From Chitinophagales bacterium (GTDB lineage: Bacteria > Bacteroidota > Bacteroidia > Chitinophagales > UBA2359): DNA of 6,220 nucleotides. The notes beneath the pieces were generated by a model. The model made no database searches and had not been told where the DNA came from. It worked only from the letters and a program-made list of their open reading frames with translations. Below, in pieces: positions 1 to 6,050 of this stretch; positions within the stretch are counted from its first letter, which is position 1; each line of letters starts with the position of its first letter. Location: positions 1 to 6,220 of the forward strand of contig JAHDDA010000162.1 of assembly GCA_020629595.1 (NCBI GenBank), in the 5' to 3' direction. A program made the translations under genes and the position numbers.

Positions 1-2363
1 GAACAAATTAGCGAAATGGTTTTGCCAGTATAATAAGAAGTAGGGAAAAACTTAAACTCAATGGTATGTTCGCCAGCAGGAACTTTTAAAGCACGTAATA
101 CATAGTTGGCTCGTAAATGTTCCACTTCTTGTCCATCAATATAGGCTTGCCAACCTTTGCCTTTAGCTGGGTTGTACCACACTTCAGAAAAAACAGCCAA
201 CTCATCGGCGTTTGTAGAACTTTTATAAGTTAAATGGTTGGGCTTGTAATTTGTTAATTCAATATTGCCTTGCCCCGAAGCTTGTAAGTTGCCAATTTGT
301 GCATCAAATTCTGAATGAATAACTGCCGTAGTTTTAGGCTCAAAATCGGTAAGAGCATTTATTTCTTCATTGGCTGTTTGCACCTTTTCAATATTACTAA
401 CCAACCAAGCGTTGCCCAAAGCATTGGGGTTTTGTTGTGGCTGTCCTTGTGGCGAAATAATATATTTCATATTCAACATATCCATTGCCTTTTGATTGCC
501 AGTTCCTAAATGCTTTTCAATCAAATCTTGATACCTACGCAACTTTGCAGGGTGATAACCACCTATGTTTTTCAATTGTCGCCCTGGAACATTGCTATTA
601 AATGAACTAACCGTCATATCAAAAACCCTAAAGTTGGGATCTTTATCGGCTAAAATTTGTGTATCTACCGAACGAGGTTGTGTAAACTGTCTTTCGTAGC
701 GTTTTTTAGCTGTAAAATTGCTTGAGTTTAAATAACGAGTGCCTAAGCCTGCTAAATCTACGGTTACTAAAATAGCTAAACCAGCAAACAAGGCTTGTGT
801 TTTCCAAGCACCAGCTATTTTTTCGTTTATGAACAACCAAATTAAACCAGCACTTATTAAAATAAACGCCAACGAACGCCAAGCATCGCCTTGTAGTAGA
901 GCAATTCTATCATCAATCAAAGCATCTAAAGAGTAGCCAGCTTGAGCCAAACGTTCATCAGTTGCACCTTCAAACGTCATAAGATTTCCGCCCATAATGG
1001 CAAAAAGCAAACACAAACCACCAACAATTCCAGCCGAAATAAACAAGGCACGTTGAGCTTCTTTACCACTAACTTTTCCAGAAACAATAGCCGAAACCCC
1101 TAAAATGCCCAATAATGGCATTGTAAATTGCGGAATAGTAAGTATGGAACTTACGGCTCTAAATTTTGAATAGAAAGGGAAATAATAATAAAAAATATCG
1201 CTAAACCACATTAGGTTTTTTCCCCACGAAAGCATAATAGTTAAAACTGTTGCTACCAAAAGCCACCATTTCAGTTCGCCTTTTACGGTAAACAAACCCA
1301 ATACAAAAAGAAAACAAACAATAGAACCAAAATAAATTGGTCCACTTGTAAAAGGCATATCGCCCCAATAAAGTGGAGCAGAACTAAGTGCCGCACCCGT
1401 AGCTCCTTTACGGCGTAAATCTTGAGCCGTTGCCGAATCTCTACTAATATGTTCTTGTGAAGCACCACCATAAAAACCAGGAATTAAAATGGTAAAAGTT
1501 TCACCTATTCCTTGACTCCATTGAAAAACATAATCTTTACCTAAACCAGCTGAATTATCATCTTTTTCTATTTCGGTTTCGGCAGCTAATATGGCTGGAC
1601 CTCTTATAGATTGTTTCATATAATCGTAGGTACTCCACAACTTAGCTGTATTTGAACCCAATGCCAATACGCTTGCTAAAACTAAAATGGCACTTGCTTT
1701 AAAAAAGTGTGGTAATTCGCCTTGTATTGCCGAAAAAATAAGTTTTATAATAACATAAACTCCTAAAGCAATGCCTAAATAATACGTCATTTGAAAATGC
1801 CCCGACCATATTTCTATACCAAAACCAAGTGCATAAATTAATGCTCCAAGTAAATATTTTTTTCGATAAGTCAACAAAACGCCAGCCGTTACCAACGGAA
1901 AATAAACAATAGCCATTAGTTTACTTCCATGTCCTGCTTCGTAAATAATAAAATTATAAGAACTTAAACCAAAAGCCAAAGCACCAGCTATACTCAACCA
2001 CGGATTTACGCCCAATACCAACATTAGTAAATAAAACGAAGCAAAGGCAACAAAGAAGTAAGCCGTAGGACGTGGTAAATTAAGACTTAATACATAATTA
2101 TGTACGTGCTTTAATAAATTGGTGCTGTATTTAGCACCACCCCAAACAATTGTAGGCATTCCACTAAAAGCATTGTTTGTCCATAACGACTCTTCGCCTG
2201 TTTCTTTATAAAACTCACGAGCATCATCACCTAAGCCTCGGTAGTTTTGCATATCGGGTTGTACAACTACTTTACCCTGAAATGCTTGTGGAAATAAACC
2301 AATGGCAACTGCCAAGAAAACCACTAAGGCTACTATGTGCGGTAAAAACTTTTTGAAATCCAT
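1..2363 (-). CDS. YfhO-family polytopic membrane protein, C-terminus cut by the window edge
   Basis: An open frame of 787 codons runs without a stop from an ATG (complement of 2361-2363) to the left edge. Hydrophobic segments lie near residues 7-25, 101-119, 123-140, 150-165, 171-185, 193-211, 221-237, 343-360, 365-380, 405-428, 438-458, 497-512 and 522-540. A soluble C-terminal domain (about 545-775) follows, and the frame ends at what looks like the start of a last membrane segment (YYTGKTISLI), so roughly 20-40 residues are probably missing. Family-like motifs include PDMQNY (36-41) in the first extracytoplasmic loop and YEAGHGSKL (141-149). Known of the family: Bacillus YfhO acts with CsbB in glycosylating lipoteichoic acid as a GT-C-like lipid-linked sugar transferase. 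Bacteroidota lack that acceptor, so the substrate here is unknown. It is transcribed divergently from the MoxR gene. Its leader is a 7-bp repeat that reaches the ATG, and I see no TAnnTTTG promoter for it. Confidence 0.88.
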   Translation of the reverse strand, partial: MDFKKFLPHIVALVVFLAVAIGLFPQAFQGKVVVQPDMQNYRGLGDDAREFYKETGEESLWTNNAFSGMPTIVWGGAKYSTNLLKHVHNYVLSLNLPRPTAYFFVAFASFYLLMLVLGVNPWLSIAGALAFGLSSYNFIIYEAGHGSKLMAIVYFPLVTAGVLLTYRKKYLLGALIYALGFGIEIWSGHFQMTYYLGIALGVYVIIKLIFSAIQGELPHFFKASAILVLASVLALGSNTAKLWSTYDYMKQSIRGPAILAAETEIEKDDNSAGLGKDYVFQWSQGIGETFTILIPGFYGGASQEHISRDSATAQDLRRKGATGAALSSAPLYWGDMPFTSGPIYFGSIVCFLFVLGLFTVKGELKWWLLVATVLTIMLSWGKNLMWFSDIFYYYFPFYSKFRAVSSILTIPQFTMPLLGILGVSAIVSGKVSGKEAQRALFISAGIVGGLCLLFAIMGGNLMTFEGATDERLAQAGYSLDALIDDRIALLQGDAWRSLAFILISAGLIWLFINEKIAGAWKTQALFAGLAILVTVDLAGLGTRYLNSSNFTAKKRYERQFTQPRSVDTQILADKDPNFRVFDMTVSSFNSNVPGRQLKNIGGYHPAKLRRYQDLIEKHLGTGNQKAMDMLNMKYIISPQGQPQQNPNALGNAWLVSNIEKVQTANEEINALTDFEPKTTAVIHSEFDAQIGNLQASGQGNIELTNYKPNHLTYKSSTNADELAVFSEVWYNPAKGKGWQAYIDGQEVEHLRANYVLRALKVPAGEHTIEFKFFPTSYYTGKTISLIC

Positions 2364-2405
2364 AATTTTAAATTGATAATTAACAATTGATAATTGACAA
2401 TTATT
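2364..2405. repeat. Degenerate heptanucleotide tandem array abutting the yfhO-like start codon
   Basis: Five units in strict 7-bp phase cover 2371-2405. They are variants of AATTGAT, AATTAAC, AATTGAC and AATTATT, so positions 2371-2384 and 2385-2398 form a 14-bp tandem repeat with one mismatch. The remaining 7 bases (2364-2370, AATTTTA) fit the same AATTNNN pattern, so on the minus strand six heptads (42 nt) end exactly at the ATG. The array probably lies in the 5' leader. Its function is unknown. Confidence 0.75.
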
Positions 2406-2462
2406 CTTTAAAGAAATGCTAAATTATACATTACGAGTCTAGTAATTATTTATTCTTTACAG
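2401..2462. repeat. Spaced direct repeat TTATTCTTTAMAG, one copy part of a palindrome
   Basis: TTATTCTTTAAAG at 2401-2413 recurs as TTATTCTTTACAG at 2450-2462, matching at 12 of 13 bases with a 49-bp offset. The first copy lies in a perfect 12-bp palindrome, TTCTTTAAAGAA (2404-2415). The second copy sits just upstream of the MoxR -7 element, where a regulator or the -33 contact would fall. This arrangement in a divergent promoter region could be a pair of operator sites. In such AT-rich DNA chance is a real alternative. Confidence 0.35.
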
Positions 2463-2471
2463 TTTAATATA

Positions 2472-2479
2472 TATTTTTG
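2472..2479 (+). promoter_or_regulatory. Bacteroidota -7 promoter element for the MoxR gene
   Basis: TATTTTTG matches the Bacteroidota -7 consensus TAnnTTTG exactly. It lies 19 bp before the ATG at 2499, which predicts a short leader of about 14 nt. No clear TTTG or TTG -33 element is seen 17-23 bp upstream; the region holds TTCTTTAC instead. With transcription starting near 2485, a TTG start at 2490 would be almost leaderless, which favours the ATG at 2499. Confidence 0.55.
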
Positions 2480-2498
2480 CAGTCTAAAATTGAAAATT

Positions 2499-3509
2499 AT
2501 GGAAACTGGTGCAGTAAATATGCAAGCCGATATAGTTCAGTTAAATGAAATGATAGCTCGTGAGAGTGGCTTTGTTGATGTATTAAATACAGAAATGGGG
2601 AAAGCCATTATTGGGCAAGAATATATGATTGAACGCCTACTTTTAGCTATGCTAAGTAATGGTCATATTTTGTTGGAAGGTGTACCTGGATTAGCAAAAA
2701 CCTTAGCTATTAATTCATTATCGAAAGCCATAAGTGCCAAGTTTAGCCGTATTCAGTTTACACCCGATTTACTGCCTGCCGATGTTATTGGTACACTTAT
2801 TTACAACCAAAAAGAAAACGATTTTACCGTAAAGAAAGGACCAATTTTTGCCAATTTTGTTTTAGCCGATGAAATAAACAGGGCACCGTCAAAAGTGCAA
2901 AGTGCTTTATTAGAGGCAATGCAAGAACGCCAAATTACCATTGGTGAAAATACCTATAAATTAGATGAGCCCTTTTTAGTTTTAGCAACCCAAAATCCAT
3001 TAGAACAAGAGGGAACTTATCCATTACCCGAAGCACAATTAGATCGTTTTATGTTGAAAGCGGTGATTTCTTATCCCGAAAAAGAAGATGAGAAATTAAT
3101 TATGCGAAATAATGTAAACCAAAGTTTTCAAAAAATTCAATCGGTTTTACAACCCAATTCTATTTTAAAAGCACGTGATGTGGTGCGTAAGGTTTATATG
3201 GATGAAAAAATAGAAAACTATATTTTAGATATTGTATTTGCTTCACGTTATCCAGAAAAATATAAACTGGATAAAATGAAAAATATGATAAGCTATGGAG
3301 GTTCACCTCGTGCTTCTATAAATTTAGCAATGGCAGCCAAAGCTTATGCTTTCTTAAAAAAACGTGGTTTTGTAATTCCAGAAGACATTCGAGCAATTTG
3401 CACCGATGTAATGCGACACAGAGTTGGTGTTACCTATGAAGCAGAAGCCGAAAATATTACCTCAGAAGATATTGTAAAAGAGATATTAAATGCCGTAGAA
3501 GTGCCTTAA
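2499..3509 (+). CDS. MoxR-family AAA+ ATPase
   Basis: This 336-residue protein (counted from the ATG at 2499) is a cytosolic MoxR-type AAA+ ATPase, a class thought to act as chaperones that assemble or activate partner complexes. Visible motifs in order are a Walker A variant GVPGLAKT (61-68), the stretch RIQFTPDLLPADVIG (84-98) that characterises the family, Walker B VLADEINR (121-128), sensor 1 ATQNP (163-167), an arginine-finger segment EAQLDRF (178-184) and sensor 2 GSPRAS (268-273). The C-terminal lid ends at EVP. An in-frame TTG at 2490 would add three residues, and another ATG at 2520 (MQADIVQLNE) is also plausible. MoxR genes usually precede DUF58/Bat von Willebrand-domain genes. Here none follows: the next gene is sigma-like after 108 bp, so its partner must be encoded elsewhere. 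It is divergent from the YfhO-like gene, and its promoter motif is at 2472-2479. Confidence 0.93.
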   Translation: METGAVNMQADIVQLNEMIARESGFVDVLNTEMGKAIIGQEYMIERLLLAMLSNGHILLEGVPGLAKTLAINSLSKAISAKFSRIQFTPDLLPADVIGTLIYNQKENDFTVKKGPIFANFVLADEINRAPSKVQSALLEAMQERQITIGENTYKLDEPFLVLATQNPLEQEGTYPLPEAQLDRFMLKAVISYPEKEDEKLIMRNNVNQSFQKIQSVLQPNSILKARDVVRKVYMDEKIENYILDIVFASRYPEKYKLDKMKNMISYGGSPRASINLAMAAKAYAFLKKRGFVIPEDIRAICTDVMRHRVGVTYEAEAENITSEDIVKEILNAVEVP

Positions 3510-3617
3510 TGGCTTTTTTTCGTCTTAGTTTTCGAAATTCACAATATATTTTTTAAATTCATTCTAATAGATACTACTTTTTAACCACTCTTATAGTTAA
3601 TTAAACCAAAAAATTAC
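3510..3617. other. Intergenic region between MoxR and the sigma-like gene
   Basis: GCCTTAATGGC followed by seven T (about 3503-3520) overlaps the MoxR stop. It could form only a 3-bp stem, so it is a weak terminator candidate. TACTTTTT at 3575-3582 matches TAnnTTTG at 7 of 8 positions, 36 bp before the next ATG, without a visible -33 partner. Whether the sigma-like gene has its own promoter or is read through from MoxR cannot be settled here. Confidence 0.3.
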
Positions 3618-3974
3618 ATGAGAAAACTAAGTATATCAAAACCTATTTTAGACAAAGAAGCTGCTGCCCATTTGGCTAAAGTTAGAGAGGTGGATTTAGA
3701 ATTGGCAGCACAAATCAAAGAGGGTTGTGAAATAGCACTGCAAATTTTACAGAACAGATATCTTCCTAAATTAGTACGTTGGGTAATAGTGTACCAAAAT
3801 CAAGGTTTAGAATTGGAAGAAATGATTAAAATTGGAGAACAAACCTTAGAAGCCGTTGCTCAAAAATTTAATAATACAATTAACAAAAGTTTTGAAGAGT
3901 TGCTTATGCCTGCTGTTTTAAGGGATGTAGCTAGTGAGCTTCAATCAATTCGAGCTAAAAGAATAAATATATAA
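3618..3974 (+). CDS. Sigma-70 region 1.2-2-like mini-protein, truncated paralogue of the adjacent RpoD
   Basis: This 118-residue protein has no name that I recognise, but it aligns with the first part of the RpoD encoded 177 bp downstream. Both start MR-L-ISK-I. After a 10-residue gap, residues 27-104 align without gaps to RpoD 37-114, with about 27 identities in 78 columns by hand count. Shared patches include ELA--IK-G (28-36), AL-IL-N (40-46) and YQNQ-L-L (59-66), then G (73) and AQ-F (81-84). RpoD W108 W109 become P98 A99, and the DLINEGN core-contact stretch becomes EMIKIGE (68-74). Regions 3 and 4 are absent, and I see no remnants of them in 3975-4150. The protein ends in a basic tail, IRAKRINI. 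Promoter recognition by itself looks impossible. A role as a sigma mimic, anti-sigma or RNA-polymerase modulator is inference; a decaying duplicate is the alternative, though the frame is intact. No Shine-Dalgarno sequence is visible. Confidence 0.8.
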   Translation: MRKLSISKPILDKEAAAHLAKVREVDLELAAQIKEGCEIALQILQNRYLPKLVRWVIVYQNQGLELEEMIKIGEQTLEAVAQKFNNTINKSFEELLMPAVLRDVASELQSIRAKRINI

Positions 3975-4007
3975 TTTGCATTTTTTAGGTTTAAGTTGTA
4001 CGAAATA

Positions 4008-4041
4008 TTCAAGTGTTAGTAAAAAAACACTTGAAAAAGTG
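4008..4041 (+). promoter_or_regulatory. Two mutually exclusive hairpins between the sigma-like gene and rpoD
   Basis: TTCAAGTGTT (4008-4017) pairs perfectly with AACACTTGAA (4026-4035), a 10-bp stem with an 8-nt loop. The bases CACTT (4028-4032) of its 3' arm can instead pair with AAGTG (4037-4041) around a GAAA tetraloop (4033-4036). The two folds cannot coexist. No strong U-run follows (ACTTTATTT), so this is a poor intrinsic terminator. It may protect the 3' end of the upstream transcript or act as a leader switch. The structures are seen in the sequence; the function is inferred. Confidence 0.45.
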
Positions 4042-4081
4042 ACTTTATTTGGTTTCGAGTTAAAAAATTGTTAAGGATTAC

Positions 4082-4112
4082 TTGACAAATTGCTCAGAAA
4101 AAAAAATATTTG
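4082..4112 (+). promoter_or_regulatory. Promoter candidate for rpoD
   Basis: TTG (4082-4084, within TTGACA) lies 20 bp before AATATTTG (4105-4112), which matches the Bacteroidota -7 element TAnnTTTG at 7 of 8 positions. The spacing is within the usual 17-23 bp. A start near 4118 would give a leader of about 32 nt and would leave the upstream hairpins outside this transcript. Confidence 0.5.
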
Positions 4113-4150
4113 TTCTCTATTAATTAAAATTCTCCACTAAAAATCCTTAA

Positions 4151-5023
4151 ATGAGACAACTTAAAATCTCCAAGTCGATTACAAATCGTGAGAGTGCATC
4201 TATTGAGAAGTACTTACAAGAAATTGGAAAAATTGATTTATTAACTGCTGAAGAAGAAGTAGAATTAGCTCAAAAAATTAAACAAGGCGATCAAGAAGCG
4301 TTAGAAATATTGGTAAATGCCAATTTGCGTTTTGTGGTTTCTGTAGCTAAAAAATATCAAAATCAAAATCTATCATTAAGCGATTTAATTAACGAAGGGA
4401 ATTTAGGTTTGGTAAAAGCCGCACAACGTTTTGATGAAACACGTGGTTTTAAATTTATTTCTTACGCCGTTTGGTGGATTCGTCAATCAATTATACAGGC
4501 ATTAGCAGAGCAATCACGCTTAGTTCGTTTACCTTTAAATAAAGTAGGGTCGCTTACAAAAATTAGAAAAGCGCTTTCCGAGTTAGAACAAAAGTACGAA
4601 CGTGAACCATCTGCTTTAGAAATTGCTGAAATAGTAGATTTAACTGCCGAAGAAATTGAAACATCATTAACACTTTCAACACGTCATATCTCTGTTGATG
4701 CACCATTTGCAGAAAGTGATAGTAATTCATTGATTGATGTTTTAGCTGATAGCAAAATAGATAGAGCCGATACCAATCTTTCTTTTCAAGATAGTTTACG
4801 TGTAGATATTGAACGTGTATTAAGCACACTTTCAGATCGTGAAGCAGATGTAATTAAGTTGTTTTTCGGAATTGGCGTTTCGCACCCAATGTCTTTAGAA
4901 GATATAGGCGAACAATTTGGCTTAACTCGTGAACGTGTTCGACAAATAAAAGATAAAGCTATTTTACGCCTTCGTTCTGTGCAACGTAGCAAAGGTTTAA
5001 AAACTTATTTAGGCGGAAAGTAG
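4151..5023 (+). CDS. rpoD: Primary RNA polymerase sigma factor, sigma-70 (RpoD)
   Basis: This 290-residue protein is the housekeeping sigma factor that directs core RNA polymerase to promoters. Region 1.1 and the large non-conserved insert of proteobacterial RpoD are absent, as is normal for Bacteroidota, where the protein is about 290 residues. Region 1.2 covers about 14-45. Region 2.1 follows, then core-binding region 2.2 with DLINEGNLGLVKAAQRFD (78-95). The -10 melting and recognition regions 2.3-2.4 contain FKFISYAVWWIRQ (100-112). Region 3 is about 120-185, and region 4 contains the helix-turn-helix DIGEQFGLTRERVRQIKDKA (251-270). The N-terminus MRQLKISKSIT is the conserved start, which fixes the ATG. 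It lies 176 bp after the sigma-like mini-gene on the same strand and converges on the SDR gene. A promoter candidate lies at 4082-4112, and a strong hairpin follows the stop. Confidence 0.97.
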   Translation: MRQLKISKSITNRESASIEKYLQEIGKIDLLTAEEEVELAQKIKQGDQEALEILVNANLRFVVSVAKKYQNQNLSLSDLINEGNLGLVKAAQRFDETRGFKFISYAVWWIRQSIIQALAEQSRLVRLPLNKVGSLTKIRKALSELEQKYEREPSALEIAEIVDLTAEEIETSLTLSTRHISVDAPFAESDSNSLIDVLADSKIDRADTNLSFQDSLRVDIERVLSTLSDREADVIKLFFGIGVSHPMSLEDIGEQFGLTRERVRQIKDKAILRLRSVQRSKGLKTYLGGK

Positions 5024-5025
5024 AA

Positions 5026-5105
5026 TTTAGTTTTAAGTGTTTAGTTTTGAGTTAAGAAGTATAAACAAACAACTCAAAACTAAACACTAATAACTCAAAA
5101 CTTAA
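5026..5105. repeat. Heptanucleotide repeats in two inverted blocks
   Basis: The block at 5026-5053 is four heptads, read as a 14-bp tandem repeat: TTTAGTTTTAAGTG, then a copy ending TTTTGAGTT. The block at 5071-5105 is five heptads of the type AACTCAA, AACTAAA, CACTAAT and AACTTAA; it overlaps the SDR stop codon at 5102-5104. The two blocks are inverted relative to each other, so they create the terminator hairpin listed separately. The spare copy of AACTCAAAACT (5092-5102) offers an alternative partner for the left arm. Confidence 0.7.
5036..5088. terminator. Bidirectional terminator hairpin between convergent rpoD and SDR genes
   Basis: AGTGTTTAGTTTTGAGTT (5036-5053) is perfectly complementary to AACTCAAAACTAAACACT (5071-5088), an 18-bp stem with a 17-nt loop. 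It starts 12 nt after the rpoD stop and 13 nt beyond the SDR stop on the other strand, the expected place for a terminator serving both. The stem is AT-rich and has no long T-run after it, so the mechanism may be mRNA 3'-end stabilisation rather than classical intrinsic termination. Confidence 0.7.
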
Positions 5106-5893
5106 ATACACCCAGTTCTCCCACCATCAACAGGCATACTTACACCATTTACATAAGCTGCCGCTGGCGAAGCCAAAAATGCCACAACATTGGCAATTTC
5201 TTCAGAAGTACCAAAACGATTTGCAGGAACACCAGCTTTCATTTTATTAGCCGCTTCTTCCTCAGAACTATTTGCTTTTTTAGCTCTATTACTTATTATT
5301 GAAGCCAAACGAGCCGTAGCCGTAAAACCTGGTAAAACATTATTAACCGTAATACCAAACTGCCCCAATTCGTTGGCTAAAGTTTTTGCCCAACTTGCCA
5401 CAGCTCCACGTGTGGTATTGGAAACACCCAAGCCAGCAATAGGTATTTTTACCGAAGTAGAAATAATATTGATAATTCTGCCATAACTATCGGTTTTCAT
5501 ACCATCAACAACTGCTTGCATTAAAATATGATTACAAACCAAATGGTTGTTCATTGCTTGTAAAAACTCAGAAGTATTGGCATTGGTTAACAAACCAGCA
5601 GGAGGACCACCAGTATTATTTACTAAAATATGAATGTTTTTTGATGTCTGCTTTAAATAACTTTCCAACGTATTTTCCAAATTAGAGGCATCAGAAAAAT
5701 CAAACTGAATAAAATCGTGTTTTTGTCCTTGCGAGTTGTCTAATTCAGTAACAACAGTTTTTAGTTTTTCTTCATTTCGGGCAATTAAAGTAACATTAGC
5801 ACCCAATTTTGCCAATTCTATTGCCGAAGCCTTACCAATACCTTGCGTGCTTCCGCAAACAAAGGCATTTTTTCCAGTTAAACTTAAATTCAT
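5102..5893 (-). CDS. Atypical short-chain dehydrogenase/reductase (SDR) lacking the YxxxK pair
   Basis: This 263-residue protein has the size and Rossmann fold of a classical SDR. It shows the nucleotide-binding loop CGSTQGIG (13-20), with C in place of the usual T, and Arg39 after beta-2, which hints at NADP(H). NNTGG (92-96) stands where most SDRs have NNAG. The conserved late motif NNVLPGF (184-190) and the C-terminal VNGVSMPVDGG (248-258) are present. The active-site serine aligns with Ser145, but the catalytic Tyr and Lys positions (13 and 17 residues later) are Ser158 and Arg162 in GVSNTTRGAV. This pattern belongs, from memory, to a recognised SDR subgroup often labelled 3-oxoacyl-ACP reductase-like; its substrate is unknown. 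I would not call it FabG. The start MNLSLTGKNA is the natural one. It is convergent with rpoD and divergent from ispF, and a promoter match lies at 5898-5905. Confidence 0.88.
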   Translation of the reverse strand: MNLSLTGKNAFVCGSTQGIGKASAIELAKLGANVTLIARNEEKLKTVVTELDNSQGQKHDFIQFDFSDASNLENTLESYLKQTSKNIHILVNNTGGPPAGLLTNANTSEFLQAMNNHLVCNHILMQAVVDGMKTDSYGRIINIISTSVKIPIAGLGVSNTTRGAVASWAKTLANELGQFGITVNNVLPGFTATARLASIISNRAKKANSSEEEAANKMKAGVPANRFGTSEEIANVVAFLASPAAAYVNGVSMPVDGGRTGCI

Positions 5894-5897
5894 AAAT

Positions 5898-5905
5898 CAA
5901 AAGTA
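5898..5905 (-). promoter_or_regulatory. Candidate -7 element for the SDR gene
   Basis: CAAAAGTA on the plus strand reads TACTTTTG on the minus strand, an exact TAnnTTTG match. It ends only 4 nt before the ATG (5891-5893), which implies a leaderless or nearly leaderless transcript. No TTG is found at proper -33 spacing (the nearest CAA is 30 bp away), so chance is possible. Confidence 0.3.
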
Positions 5906-5906
5906 A

Positions 5907-5941
5907 GCATCTGCTAAGTATCATCTACCATCTATCAACAT
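5907..5941. repeat. Degenerate heptanucleotide array upstream of the SDR gene
   Basis: Five units in 7-bp phase can be read from 5907. GCATCTG, TCATCTA and CCATCTA are close variants, while CTAAGTA and TCAACAT are more diverged. The array stops 13 bp short of the SDR start codon. It is less regular than the arrays next to the YfhO-like gene and ispF. Confidence 0.5.
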
Positions 5942-5947
5942 TTAAAA

Positions 5948-5966
5948 TTTATTAATGGTTAATAAA
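5948..5966. repeat. Short perfect inverted repeat in the SDR/ispF divergent region
   Basis: TTTATTAA (5948-5955) and TTAATAAA (5959-5966) flank TGG. The 8-bp arms form either a small dyad operator or a chance AT palindrome. It lies about 40 bp upstream of the ispF -7 motif. Confidence 0.3.
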
Positions 5967-6006
5967 GTGGGTATAAGTAAGTATATCAGTAACTAATTTA
6001 ATAAAG

Positions 6007-6014
6007 TAATTTTG
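6007..6014 (+). promoter_or_regulatory. Bacteroidota -7 promoter element for ispF
   Basis: TAATTTTG matches TAnnTTTG exactly. A start near 6019 would give a leader of about 75 nt that contains the whole 42-nt heptad array (6051-6092). No TTG -33 element is evident 17-23 bp upstream. Confidence 0.5.
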
Positions 6015-6050
6015 CTATCAATTAAAATGAGTTTATGATTATGGAGTTAA

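Noticed and set aside
315..1471. Short open frames at 315-509, 739-936 and 1283-1471
   Set aside because: All lie in other frames of the long YfhO-like gene, which shows continuous family-like sequence.
2490..2498. Upstream TTG start that would add three residues to the MoxR protein
   Set aside because: The ATG at 2499 is in frame, and the promoter motif at 2472-2479 would leave the TTG almost without a leader.
3503..3520. GCC-TTAAT-GGC plus seven T as an intrinsic terminator for MoxR
   Set aside because: The stem is only 3 bp; mentioned in the intergenic entry but too weak to list as a terminator.
3975..4150. Remnant of sigma regions 3 and 4 after the mini-sigma stop, which would mark a frameshifted pseudogene
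   Set aside because: The sequence is AT-rich with stops and hairpins, and I see no stretch resembling rpoD regions 3 or 4.
4563..4992. Two minus-strand open frames inside rpoD
   Set aside because: They have no recognisable motifs, and the sense frame is a fully conserved sigma factor; they are antisense shadows.
5026..5105. CRISPR array
   Set aside because: Units are 7 bp in direct contact, with no spacers and no cas genes; this is tandem repeat and hairpin structure.
5190..5486. Plus-strand open frame of 98 codons
   Set aside because: It is the complement of the SDR gene and has no independent support.
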